A DNA stretch of 10,517 nucleotides from an uncultured Lachnospiraceae bacterium (GTDB lineage Bacteria > Bacillota > Clostridia > Lachnospirales > Lachnospiraceae), in the NCBI GenBank assembly GCA_947003375.1, contig CAMQOJ010000110.1, forward strand, positions 1 to 10,517, written 5' to 3'. The notes below the pieces were generated by a model. The model searched no databases. It saw only the letters and a list, made by a program, of their open reading frames with translations, and was not told the DNA's origin. The position numbers and the translations under genes were made by a program. How positions within the stretch are numbered: position 1 is the first letter of the stretch; the number at the start of each line of letters is the position of its first letter. This document shows, piece by piece, positions 1 to 6,641 of this stretch.

Positions 1-24
1 GCTTAACGATTTCACTTGCCGTGA

Positions 25-51
25 AACCAGACTGCATAACGCTGACTGGTT
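25..51. repeat. 6-bp inverted repeat AACCAG/CTGGTT around the left operator-like arm
   Basis: AACCAG at 25-30 and CTGGTT at 46-51 are exact inverted copies that tightly bracket the left arm (31-45) of the larger 15-bp repeat. A further short pair, TTTCAC at 10-15 and GTGAAA at 21-26, lies just to the left. The small hairpin and the large one share sequence and could not form at the same time. Such short pairs can occur by chance, so this is a weak feature on its own. Confidence 0.35.
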
Positions 52-93
52 CAATTGCATGATTACATTAGACAGTATTCAGCGTTATGCAGT
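31..93. repeat. Perfect 15-bp inverted repeat, operator-like
   Basis: ACTGCATAACGCTGA at 31-45 is repeated exactly in inverted orientation as TCAGCGTTATGCAGT at 79-93, with 33 bases between the arms and 48 bases centre to centre. The right arm falls inside the spacer of the predicted promoter at 69-98 and shares its last base (93) with the -10 box. Seen directly: the repeat and its overlap with the promoter-like sequence. Inferred: a pair of binding sites for a repressor that could act by looping. A recombination site or the end of a small mobile element is an alternative. No regulator gene is visible next to it in the window. Confidence 0.6.
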
Positions 94-98
94 ATAAG
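69..98 (+). promoter_or_regulatory. Predicted SigA-type promoter for the 121-aa/HD gene pair
   Basis: TAGACA (69-74, five of six bases of the -35 consensus) is followed after 18 bases by TATAAG (93-98, five of six bases of the -10 consensus). The expected start of transcription is near 105, about 30 bases before the ATG at 137. The right arm of the 15-bp inverted repeat lies within the spacer, which suggests repression by occlusion. Prediction from consensus only. Confidence 0.5.
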
Positions 99-136
99 TA
101 TATGAAGGTTAGTATGGACATGAGGGAGTGGTGCAG

Positions 137-502
137 ATGTGCTTTTACATTGGAATTGAAGACTTGGCAGCAAATGCGATGATTGAGATGCTCAAAAAGG
201 ACGGGCGGCGATTCCTTACTTACAATGAAATTGAAATGTACGGTGCAGAGGTAGTCCAGATTTTAAGAGAGAACGGAGAGAAAGCTGTTCTTATATTGTC
301 AAGGGAAAACACGGATGCGCTTTTCAGAAATTACTCTGAATTTTTTGAAGAAATGGAACAGAACGGAAAAAGAGGGATTAAGTTAACGGATGATAAAGAA
401 GTGGAAGATTTAATCCAGCAGTTTAGAGGATATCTGGCTTTAGATGTATTGCTGGCATTTATGAATCAGCGTTCCGTAAACGTATTGGGAGCATATTCAT
501 GA
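137..502 (+). CDS. Uncharacterised 121-aa protein, partner of HD-domain gene
   Basis: I do not recognise this family. The ATG at 137 is chosen because GGGAG at 124-128 stands 8 bases upstream; an in-frame GTG at 128 overlaps that ribosome binding site and is less likely. The protein is soluble, without a signal peptide or membrane segment. It is rich in charged residues and appears mostly helical (for example NAMIEMLKKDG near the N-terminus, FRNYSEFFEEMEQNGKRG in the middle, DKEVEDLIQQFRG near residue 95). Its stop overlaps the start of the HD-domain gene in an ATGA arrangement, so the two were translated as a coupled pair and the product probably works with the HD protein. The base composition is AT-rich, unlike the exporter operon downstream. 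It appears intact although its partner is broken. Confidence 0.75.
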   Translation: MCFYIGIEDLAANAMIEMLKKDGRRFLTYNEIEMYGAEVVQILRENGEKAVLILSRENTDALFRNYSEFFEEMEQNGKRGIKLTDDKEVEDLIQQFRGYLALDVLLAFMNQRSVNVLGAYS

Positions 503-1144
503 AAGACTGTAAAAGAGTGAAAGATCCAATCTATGGCTATATAAAGATTCCTGCCATCTATATGACGGACATAGTTGATACAGCCGCATTCCAAAGACTG
601 CGTCGATTCCTCGGCAGTCCACAATCGTTTTGTCCATTCGATGGGGGTCTTTCATCTGGGAGAGCTAACGGTCAATCAACTGATAAAAGAAGTGCAGAAA
701 AAGATTGGTACGCCTATTGATTTACAGAGGATTGGCGAATTGTTTAAGCTTGCATGTCTGTTGCATGACGTGGGACATGCACCTTTTTCCCACACAGGCG
801 AAGGGTTTTATCTTGGAAAAGACCATGATTATACACAAATACATAACAAATTGATTGAAACTATCGGAAATGAGGATTTTGCAAAGGATATTCCGAAAGA
901 TTCGAGTTCTGCCGCTGCACCTCATGAGATTATGAGCGCGATAATTGGCATATCAGAATATGGGAAGTTTTTTGACGGCGTGGAGCAGAAAGAGTTTTTT
1001 GCACGCTGTATAACAGGGTACAAATATTCAGCAGGAACAACAGAAAACAATATAAAGAACTGCTTTATATCTATGCTCAACTCCAAGGTGATAGACGTTG
1101 ATAAACTGGATTACCTGATTCGGATTTCTTTTACCTTTTTATAA
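499..1144 (+). pseudogene. HD-domain phosphohydrolase, disrupted by deletion and truncation
   Basis: The first 36 codons (from ATG 499) match the start of the large HD-domain phosphohydrolase/dGTPase-like superfamily: KDPIYGYIKIP, then a TAAFQRLRR motif. At about 606-608 the reading frame changes. The continuation SSAVHNRFVHSMGVFHLG, CLLHDVGHAPFSH and later VDKLDYLIR lies in another frame. Members of this superfamily normally have about 14-15 residues between RLRR and the H-x-R-F motif; only about 4 remain, so a deletion of roughly 30 bases, not a multiple of three, fits. The metal-binding His and the HD pair survive on paper. After VDKLDYLIR the protein runs into six unrelated residues and stops at 1144, whereas relatives are usually much longer, so the C-terminal half is also missing. 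Two independent lesions make a sequencing error unlikely. In the intact form the protein would hydrolyse a nucleotide or other phosphorylated substrate; the substrate cannot be told. Confidence 0.75.
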
Positions 1145-1223
1145 GCGCAGCATGGATGTAGACGACTATGATATAGACAATCAAGAGATTTGCAAGAAAC
1201 TTTTTAAGGATGTTGTTTTTTAG
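1119..1223 (+). pseudogene. Possible C-terminal remnant of an unidentified gene
   Basis: Immediately after the point where the HD protein loses similarity, a third frame opens after a stop at 1116-1118 and runs to TAG at 1221-1223. It includes FYKRSMDVDDYDIDNQEI and ends CKKLFKDVVF. No ribosome binding site precedes the internal ATG at 1152. The composition looks like real coding sequence, and the stop falls directly before the terminator at 1224. I infer that this is the 3' end of another gene joined to the HD gene by a deletion near 1119-1125. It could equally be chance or a frameshifted HD tail. Confidence 0.3.
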
Positions 1224-1256
1224 AAAAAGGTTGCTCGTAGCAGAGCAGCCCTTTTT
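1224..1256 (+). terminator. Intrinsic terminator after the HD-domain block
   Basis: AAAAAGGTTGCTC (1224-1236) pairs with GAGCAGCCCTTTTT (1243-1256) across a six-base loop, with one G-U pair and one bulged C, and ends in a run of T. It follows the last remnant reading frame directly and would end transcription of the left-hand AT-rich block. The A-run on the other side means it could also work in the opposite direction. Confidence 0.75.
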
Positions 1257-1343
1257 AGTGGAAACAGCCAGGCAGAAGCCGGACGGACGTCTGCATACCG
1301 CCGAAACGCACTCCAAACGTTACATCCGGCAACCGCAAATCCC

Positions 1344-1372
1344 TTCTCATACGCGCACTTCCGCATTACAAT
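1344..1372 (+). promoter_or_regulatory. Predicted promoter of the ABC exporter operon
   Basis: TTCTCA (1344-1349) and TACAAT (1367-1372) are separated by exactly 17 bases. The -10 box matches five of six and the -35 box four of six consensus bases. Transcription would begin near 1379, leaving about 27 bases of leader before the permease ATG at 1406. The rest of the 1257-1384 gap holds nothing else I can identify. Confidence 0.4.
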
Positions 1373-1405
1373 AATCGTATACCAATGGAAAAGCGGGAGG
1401 ACGCC

Positions 1406-2247
1406 ATGGGGCTGTGGAGAAAAATATTCATTCTTTCCTTTCGGGAGAAATCCGTATATCGGTTCGACTATCTGGCAGGCACCTTATTTTCTTTCCTGTA
1501 CATAATCCTGAAGATATATATATGGAAGGGCGTGTACGCGGGCAGCGGCGGAGCGGTAAGGGGCGTCCTGCTGAGCGACATGGTTGCCTACAGCGTCCTG
1601 GCGGGCTTTACCGGAGGCATCACAAAGACCTCTGTCATGGGCGAGTTCAACGACAGTGTGTGCAGCGGCACCATTTCCTCGGAGCTCCTGCTCCCCGTGG
1701 GGCTGAAGAAATACCTCTTCACCCGCTCCCTGGCCCGGAACATGTTCCAGACCGTCTACGGGATCCTGCCGTCCGTGCTGATGGCCATGCTGCTCTTCGG
1801 CATCCACGCACGGATTCGGTATCCCAACCTGATTCTGTACCTGCTCGCCGCCGCCATGGGGACGGTCATCAACTTTTTATACCATTTCCTCCTGGGCACC
1901 AGCGTGATATGGTAAGCCTGATCTACAGCGGGTTCTTCCTGTTCGTGGGCGGAAGCGCCTTCCTTGTCACCAGGACAGGTCTGCTGTTCCAGGTCATGTA
2001 CTTCTTCCGGGAGGTGTCCTATTATCCCATCTCCATCTTCCCCAGGGCCATCCAGGTCATCGTCACCCTGGCGGTCCCCTACGGATTCATCAACTTCTAT
2101 CCGCTGGAGGGGCTGCTGGGGAAGGAGGGGCATGGAGCCTTCCGGAATCTGTTCTGTTGGACGCCTGCCGCCGCGCTGGCTTTCTTCGCCATTGCCTGCC
2201 TGTTTTTTACCAAAAGCGCAAAATGTTATAAAAGTAGTGGCTCATAA
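1406..2247 (+). pseudogene. ABC-2 type exporter permease, frameshifted
   Basis: The start is the ATG at 1406, five bases after GGGAGG (1395-1400); an earlier in-frame ATG at 1385 has no such site. The protein opens with MGLWRKIFILSFREKSVYRF and then hydrophobic segments, as in membrane subunits of ABC-2 exporters. The frame stops at TAA 1913-1915 after LLGTSVIW. The rest of the permease continues in the -1 frame: SLIYSGFFLFVGGSAFLV, then REVSYYPISIFP and AVPYGFINFYPLEGLLGK, which is the characteristic end of this family, stopping at 2245-2247. The two parts together give about 280 residues, close to the usual 260-270, so a single missing base near 1905-1915 explains the break. It may be a real mutation, an assembly error, or much less likely a programmed -1 shift; no good slippery heptamer lies near the stop. 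It is the membrane partner of the ATPase 17 bases downstream. Confidence 0.8.
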
Positions 2248-2264
2248 GCACACAGGAGGATATA

Positions 2265-3074
2265 ATGTCATTGATAGAGCTGTCCCATGTATCCAAGGAT
2301 TATAAGGTGACCATGACCAGGCCGGGCGCCGGGAATGTGCTGCGCAATCTCTTCCGCCCGGACACGAAGATCGTCCATGCCGTGACAGACGTGTCCCTGA
2401 CCGTGGAGGCCGGGGAGCTGGTGGGATTCATCGGGGAAAACGGAGCGGGGAAGTCCACCACCCTGAAGATGATGTCGGGGATCCTGTTCCCCACATCCGG
2501 CCATATCCTAGTCTCCGGCCTCTGCCCCTATCGCCGGAGGGAGAGGAACGCCCATAACATCGGCGTGGTGTTCGGCCAGCGTTCCCGGCTGAACTGGGAT
2601 TTGCCCATGGCGGACAGCTTCGAGCTGTATAAGGAAATCTATCGGATCGACTCCGGGGCCTACCGGAGGAACGTAGACCGGTTCGTGGAGATGCTGCATA
2701 TGCAGGCCTTTTATGACACGCCTGTCAGGCAGCTCAGCCTGGGGCAGAGGATGAAAGCGGAGGTGGCCCTGGCGCTGCTGCGCGAGCCGCCCATCCTGTA
2801 TCTGGACGAGCCCACCATTGGCCTGGACGTGATGGCCAAGCAGCAGATCCGGGAATTCATCGTGGAACGGAACCGCCAGGAGGGGACTACTACCATACTG
2901 ACATCCCATGACATGAAAGATCTGGCCTATATATGCAGGAGGATTGTCGTCCTGGCAAAAGGGACTGTCCTGTTCGATGGCAGCATGGAAGAATTCCGGC
3001 GGACATACGCGAGAGAAGAGGGCATGGACATGGAAGACATGGTGCGGGACATCTATGAGGAGGTAGAGATATGA
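2265..3074 (+). CDS. ABC exporter ATP-binding protein
   Basis: This 269-aa protein is a complete ABC ATPase of the exporter type and would power the adjacent ABC-2 permease from the cytoplasmic side. Walker A is GENGAGKST (residues 57-65), the Q-loop Gln is in VVFGQRS (105), the signature is LSLGQ (157-161), Walker B is ILYLDEP (177-183) with the D-loop following, and the switch His is in TSHD (215). The VVFGQRSRLNWDLP segment is typical of a subgroup that pairs with the ABC-2 permease family seen upstream. The ATG has AGGAGG at 2254-2259, five bases ahead. It overlaps the next gene by ATGA. Substrate unknown; relatives are linked to export of drugs or lipids. With the permease frameshifted, the ATPase may be an orphan. 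Confidence 0.93.
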   Translation: MSLIELSHVSKDYKVTMTRPGAGNVLRNLFRPDTKIVHAVTDVSLTVEAGELVGFIGENGAGKSTTLKMMSGILFPTSGHILVSGLCPYRRRERNAHNIGVVFGQRSRLNWDLPMADSFELYKEIYRIDSGAYRRNVDRFVEMLHMQAFYDTPVRQLSLGQRMKAEVALALLREPPILYLDEPTIGLDVMAKQQIREFIVERNRQEGTTTILTSHDMKDLAYICRRIVVLAKGTVLFDGSMEEFRRTYAREEGMDMEDMVRDIYEEVEI

Positions 3075-3679
3075 CCACAGGTGAAAAACTGGCAGCGCTG
3101 CGGAAAAAGAAAGGCATCACCCAGGAGCATTTGGCGGAGCTGCTGCAGGTCTCCCGCCAGTCCGTGTCCCGCTGGGAGATGGACGTGGCCTTTCCCGAGA
3201 CGGAGAAGCTGATTAAACTGGCCAGGCTCCTGGAATGCAGCATCGACTTTCTGCTGAACGAGAATCTGGAGGAGGATGCCGGGGACAGGAGGACGCCCCC
3301 GGAAATTTCTCCGGAGAGCGCAGCCCGCTTCATCCGGGAATGCGGGTACTTCTTCCTGGCCACCTCTGCGGAGGGCAGGCCCAGGCTGCGGCCCATGGGA
3401 ATGATCCACGCCGATGACAGGGCCCTGTATCTGGTGACGGATAAACGGAAAAGCGTCTATGGGGATCTGACGGGGAATCCCCTGGTGGAGCTTGCAAGCT
3501 ACAATCTCTATACCAGACAGTGGATCCGCATAAGCGGCCGGGTGAGGGCGGAGGCTTCCCGTGAAGTCCAGGAGGCCATGCTGGAGATGTATCCCATGAT
3601 CCGGCAGGAGTATATCCGGCAGGACGATATGTTCTTCGTGATTTTCCGGCTGGATGTGGAAGCTGTCTCCATCAATTAG
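3071..3679 (+). CDS. XRE-family HTH regulator fused to a PPOX flavin-binding domain
   Basis: A 202-aa fusion protein. Residues 1-65 form an XRE/Cro-type DNA-binding domain, with the helix-turn-helix in ITQEHLAELLQVSRQSVSRW and the usual LARLLECSIDFLL end. Residues about 80-202 resemble the pyridoxamine 5'-phosphate oxidase-like (split-barrel) fold: RECGYFFLATSAEGRPRLRP, then ALYLVTDKRKSVYGDL and PLVELASY, a strand order typical of single-domain FMN-binding PPOX proteins. The start overlaps the ATPase stop by ATGA and is preceded by GAGGAGG, so it is translationally coupled to the exporter. Inference: a transcription regulator that senses flavin, redox state or a small aromatic ligand and controls its own operon. 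Whether the barrel is catalytic or only a sensor cannot be read from the sequence. Confidence 0.9.
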   Translation: MTTGEKLAALRKKKGITQEHLAELLQVSRQSVSRWEMDVAFPETEKLIKLARLLECSIDFLLNENLEEDAGDRRTPPEISPESAARFIRECGYFFLATSAEGRPRLRPMGMIHADDRALYLVTDKRKSVYGDLTGNPLVELASYNLYTRQWIRISGRVRAEASREVQEAMLEMYPMIRQEYIRQDDMFFVIFRLDVEAVSIN

Positions 3680-3680
3680 G

Positions 3681-3772
3681 CAGACCGTACAGAAGGCCGG
3701 ACAGCGTCGGGAAATCTGTCATCACAGACCCATACAGACAGACCTGGGCAACGAAAGCAGACAAGCACAGAC
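3681..3772. repeat. Cluster of CAGAC motifs between the regulator and flavoprotein genes
   Basis: CAGAC occurs six times in 92 bases, starting at 3681, 3725, 3735, 3739, 3758 and 3768. The two central copies overlap, and several are preceded by A or CA. The stretch lies in the 115-bp gap between the XRE-PPOX gene and the flavin-reductase-like gene. It may be a set of direct half-sites for a regulator, or simply low-complexity purine-rich leader. No convincing -35/-10 pair was found in this gap. Confidence 0.4.
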
Positions 3773-3794
3773 AAAACGAAAAGAGGAAAAGAGC

Positions 3795-4355
3795 ATGAAA
3801 AGAAAATCCATCGGAGCCAGACATGAAATGATCGTGCAGCCCACCTTTATCATCGGCACCTTCAACCAGGACGGCACGCCTGATTTCGCCCCCATCACCT
3901 GGGTGAGCAAGACCTGTGAGGAGGACGACACCTGCCTGATCGTCATCAGCATGTACGGCACAAAGCAGACCAAACAGAATGTCCTGCGGACCGGGCAGCT
4001 CACCGTCAACCTGGCCACCACCGGCATGCTCCCCCTGGTGGACTATTTCGGCCAGACCTCCGGGAAGGAAGGGCTCAAGGACGCCCTCCCCTATGCCTGG
4101 GGCAGGGCCCTCTGCGTGGAGGCCCCCACCCTGGACGAAAGCCCCTGGGTCTGCGAGTGCCAGGTGGCCAGCCAGGTCGCCACAGGGGAGTCGGACACCT
4201 TTTTCTGCAGGATTAGGGATGTGCAGGTGGACGAGAAGATTGATGTGGAGGGCTGGGGAGTGGACCTGACGGCCTTCGACCCGGTGATTTATTCGGGCTA
4301 TTACCATTCCCTGGGGAAGTACCTGGGGGCCATCGGGGATTTCTATCAAAAATAG
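3795..4355 (+). CDS. Flavin reductase-like domain protein
   Basis: A 186-aa cytoplasmic protein of the flavin reductase-like FMN-binding split-barrel family. The N-terminal half has the family pattern PTFIIGTFNQDGTPDFAPITW (residues 16-36), a strand with LIVISMYGTKQTKQNVLRTG around 48-67, then LTVNLAT (69-75). The C-terminal part has FFCRIRDVQVDE and ends PVIYSGYYHSLGKYLG, as in members where the last segment completes the flavin site. ATG 3795 is used because AGAGGAAAAG stands just upstream; the open frame extends further 5' to 3654 but without a site. Length is close to the family norm. Such proteins bind FMN and either reduce flavin with NAD(P)H or act as small reductases. Its position after the XRE-PPOX gene hints at a shared redox theme. 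Confidence 0.85.
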   Translation: MKRKSIGARHEMIVQPTFIIGTFNQDGTPDFAPITWVSKTCEEDDTCLIVISMYGTKQTKQNVLRTGQLTVNLATTGMLPLVDYFGQTSGKEGLKDALPYAWGRALCVEAPTLDESPWVCECQVASQVATGESDTFFCRIRDVQVDEKIDVEGWGVDLTAFDPVIYSGYYHSLGKYLGAIGDFYQK

Positions 4356-4449
4356 CCTTTCCGCGCTGCCTCTGCCAGGGAGCCCTTGCCGGGAATCCAT
4401 TGGGACACGATATAGCCAAAAGCATATAGATAGATAGTGTAATATATAT

Positions 4450-4478
4450 TTGACTATATGGCTGACATTATGTATGAT
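4450..4478 (+). promoter_or_regulatory. Strong SigA-type promoter of alaA
   Basis: TTGACT (4450-4455) and TATGAT (4473-4478) are exactly 17 bases apart, each matching five of six consensus bases. The region directly upstream (about 4424-4449) is nearly pure A/T, with a short TAGA tandem run at 4427-4437, as expected of an UP element. Transcription should start near 4485, giving about 43 bases of leader before the ATG at 4528. The long open frame that begins at TTG 4450 starts inside this -35 box, so that start is not used. In 4356-4449 no clear terminator for the upstream gene was seen. Confidence 0.75.
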
Positions 4479-4527
4479 AAGGCAAATGGTGAAACTGTTG
4501 CTGAGCAGAGATGTGCAGGAGGGAAAG

Positions 4528-5745
4528 ATGAATCGGTTGAAATGTGCAGACAGAATGCAGAACGTGCATTCGGATATCAGGGGGCCTCTGTTTGTGGAGG
4601 CGATGGAAATGCAGGCCAGGGGAATCGAGGTGCTGCGGCTGAATACCGGGAACCCGGCGACCTTTGGGTTCGGGCTGCCGGACAGCATCGCGCAGGCCCT
4701 GGTGGGGCAGGAGGAAAAGGGAGTGGGGTACTGTGATTTCAAGGGCATGCCCCAGGCCAGGGAGGCCATCTGCGCATATGAGCAGAAGAAGGGAATCCAG
4801 GGCATCACGCCGGAGGATATCTTCATCGGAAACGGAGTCAGCGAGGTGGTCTCCTTCGCGCTGATGCCGCTGCTGAACCCGGGGGACGAAGTGCTGGTCC
4901 CCACGCCGAACTATTCCCTCTGGAGCAATTCCGTATACCTGGCGGGGGGCAGGCCCGTTTTCTATGTATGCGACGAAAAGGCGCACTGGTGCCCGGACGC
5001 CGGGGATATCCGCGCCAAAATAACGGACAGGACAAAGGCGATTGTGCTGATCAACCCCAACAACCCCACGGGAGTGCTGTACCCGGCGGAGATCCTGACC
5101 CAGGTGGCGGAGATCGCGCGGGAGAACGATCTGCTGGTATTTTCCGATGAAATCTATGACCGGCTGGTCATGGACGGGCTGGAGCACACTTCCTTCGCGT
5201 CCCTGGCCCCGGATCTGCCGGTGGTGACCATGAACGGCCTCTCCAAGTCCCACTGCCTCTGCGGATACCGCTGCGGCTGGATGGTCATCAGCGGGCCGGA
5301 GCATCTGACAGAGGAGTACAGGCAGGGAATCGTGCAGTTGACCTCCATGCGCCTCTGCTCCAACACCCTGGCGCAGCTGGTCATCCCGGCGGCGCTGGAG
5401 GACATGGAGACCCCGTTGTCGATGGTCAGGCCCGGAGGCCGCATCTATGAGCAGAGGCAGGCCACGGTGGATGAACTGGAGAAGATAGACGGCCTGACCT
5501 TCGTCAAAAATGACGCCGCCTTTTACCTGTTCCCCAAGCTGGATATACAGAAGTTCCACATTACGGACGACAGGAAGTTCGCCAGGGACCTGCTGCACGC
5601 CACGAATATCCTGCTGGTGCCCGGCAGCGGCTTCGACTGGCCGGAGCCGGACCATTTCAGGATCGTCATGCTGCCTGAGGCAAAGGAGCTGCACAGCGCC
5701 ATGGGGAAGATGGGCGCTTTCCTGGACGGCTACAGGCAGGACTAG
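4528..5745 (+). CDS. alaA: AlaA-type PLP-dependent aminotransferase
   Basis: A complete 405-aa fold-type I aminotransferase that closely follows the E. coli AlaA pattern: SDIRGPLFVEA near residue 15, LNTGNPATFGF near 38, GVGYCDFKGMPQAREAI near 65. PLP-site residues are visible: N179 in NPNNPTG, D207 and Y210 in SDEIYD, and the Schiff-base lysine K240 in GLSKSH. R378 in DHFRIV is the expected substrate carboxylate arginine. Known role of the family: reversible transfer of the amino group between glutamate and pyruvate, making alanine in the cytoplasm. The start ATG 4528 follows AGGAGGG closely; the reading frame extends upstream to 4450 into the promoter. It leads a two-gene operon with the YitT-type gene 27 bases later. 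Specificity for alanine rather than another amino acid is from family resemblance only. Confidence 0.93.
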   Translation: MNRLKCADRMQNVHSDIRGPLFVEAMEMQARGIEVLRLNTGNPATFGFGLPDSIAQALVGQEEKGVGYCDFKGMPQAREAICAYEQKKGIQGITPEDIFIGNGVSEVVSFALMPLLNPGDEVLVPTPNYSLWSNSVYLAGGRPVFYVCDEKAHWCPDAGDIRAKITDRTKAIVLINPNNPTGVLYPAEILTQVAEIARENDLLVFSDEIYDRLVMDGLEHTSFASLAPDLPVVTMNGLSKSHCLCGYRCGWMVISGPEHLTEEYRQGIVQLTSMRLCSNTLAQLVIPAALEDMETPLSMVRPGGRIYEQRQATVDELEKIDGLTFVKNDAAFYLFPKLDIQKFHITDDRKFARDLLHATNILLVPGSGFDWPEPDHFRIVMLPEAKELHSAMGKMGAFLDGYRQD

Positions 5746-5772
5746 TACACCGGGTACGAGGGAGAGGATGAG

Positions 5773-6630
5773 ATGAGACAGCGGGAAAATATGAAAAGTA
5801 CCTTACAGAAATACGTCACAATCGTCTTCGGAGTGGTGCTGGTGGCATTTGCAATCAGTGTGTTCTACACGCCGAACAAAATCGTCAGCGGAGGAGTATC
5901 CGGTGTTTCGACTATTTTTTATCACATGCTGGGGGTCCAGCCGGGACTCTCTTTTGCGGTCATCAATATCCTGTTGCTTGCGCTGGCATGGAAATTCCTG
6001 GGGTTCGTCTTCGTCAAGGATACCATACTGGGGGCGGCGCTGCTCTCTCTGTTCGTGCAGCTGTTCAGCTATCTGCCGCCTTTGACGACGGATGTCTTCC
6101 TGGCCTCCATCTTCGGGGCCGTTTTCTACGGGGCGGGCGTGGGCCTGGCCTTGATAGAGGGCGCGTCCACCGGCGGCACGGACATCCTGAGCAGGCTCGT
6201 GCAGAAAGCCTTTCCCCATGTGAAGATCGGGAGCATTCTGATGCTGGTGGACGCGCTGGTGATCCTGCTGTCGCTGATCGTCTTTAAGACGATCAACCTG
6301 GCGCTGTACGGCATACTGGCGCTTTTTGTGGCGTCCTTCTCCATCAACCTGCTGATCAGCAAGCTGAATGTGTCGAAGCTGGCCTTTGTGGTGACGGACA
6401 AGGGGGAGGAGATATCGAAATTCCTGGTATCGCATTCCCCCAGAGGCGTCACGATTATCGAATCCGTGGGCGCGTACACTATGGAGAAAAACGAAGTGCT
6501 GCTGTGCGCGCTGAAGGAGAACGAGCTTCCCCGGTTCCAGGAGGAGATACTGAGGATAGACGGTAAAGCGTTCATCATTTATTCGGAGTCCACAACGATT
6601 GTGGGGAACGGGTTCCGGGTGTTCAAATAA
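5773..6630 (+). CDS. YitT-family membrane protein (DUF161/DUF2179)
   Basis: A 285-aa integral membrane protein. Residues about 14-195 hold five or six hydrophobic segments with the family motifs NKIVSGGVSGVSTI (36-48) and EGASTGGTDILSRLV (129-143). The C-terminal cytoplasmic part (about 200-285) is the small ferredoxin-like DUF2179 domain, seen in RGVTIIESVGAYT and DGKAFIIYSESTTIVGNGF. Length agrees with the family. The ATG at 5773 follows GGAGAGG (5761-5767); the methionine at codon 7 is an alternative. It sits 27 bases after alaA and is probably co-transcribed. The family is widespread in Firmicutes and its transport or sensing role is not established; no specific substrate can be named from the sequence. 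No hairpin terminator is apparent after the stop. Confidence 0.92.
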   Translation: MRQRENMKSTLQKYVTIVFGVVLVAFAISVFYTPNKIVSGGVSGVSTIFYHMLGVQPGLSFAVINILLLALAWKFLGFVFVKDTILGAALLSLFVQLFSYLPPLTTDVFLASIFGAVFYGAGVGLALIEGASTGGTDILSRLVQKAFPHVKIGSILMLVDALVILLSLIVFKTINLALYGILALFVASFSINLLISKLNVSKLAFVVTDKGEEISKFLVSHSPRGVTIIESVGAYTMEKNEVLLCALKENELPRFQEEILRIDGKAFIIYSESTTIVGNGFRVFK

Positions 6631-6641
6631 CATTATTTTTG

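Noticed and set aside
1131..1316. 61-aa minus-strand open frame
   Set aside because: It crosses the terminator hairpin and has no ribosome binding site or family resemblance.
1868..1880. Slippery sequence CTTTTTA that might drive -1 frameshifting in the permease
   Set aside because: It is not a canonical heptamer, and shifting there would replace about a dozen hydrophobic permease residues with an unlikely proline-rich stretch; the break fits a site near 1913 better.
4427..4437. TAGA tandem repeat as a phase-variable microsatellite
   Set aside because: Fewer than three full units; more simply explained as part of the A/T-rich sequence upstream of the alaA promoter.
4450..4527. Upstream extension of alaA from the TTG at 4450
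   Set aside because: It starts inside the predicted -35 box and upstream of the transcription start; ATG 4528 has a strong ribosome binding site and matches the family N-terminus.
3672..4904. 410-aa open frame on the minus strand
   Set aside because: It lies antisense to the flavin-reductase-like and alaA genes, crosses the alaA promoter, and shows no family motif; long antisense frames are common in GC-rich genes.
4468..5694. 408-aa open frame on the minus strand
   Set aside because: Exact antisense shadow of alaA, rich in His/Gln/Arg as expected from reversed codons, without recognisable domains.
5803..6633. 276-aa open frame on the minus strand
   Set aside because: Antisense shadow of the YitT-family gene; composition is extremely His/Gln/Arg-rich and has no ribosome binding site.
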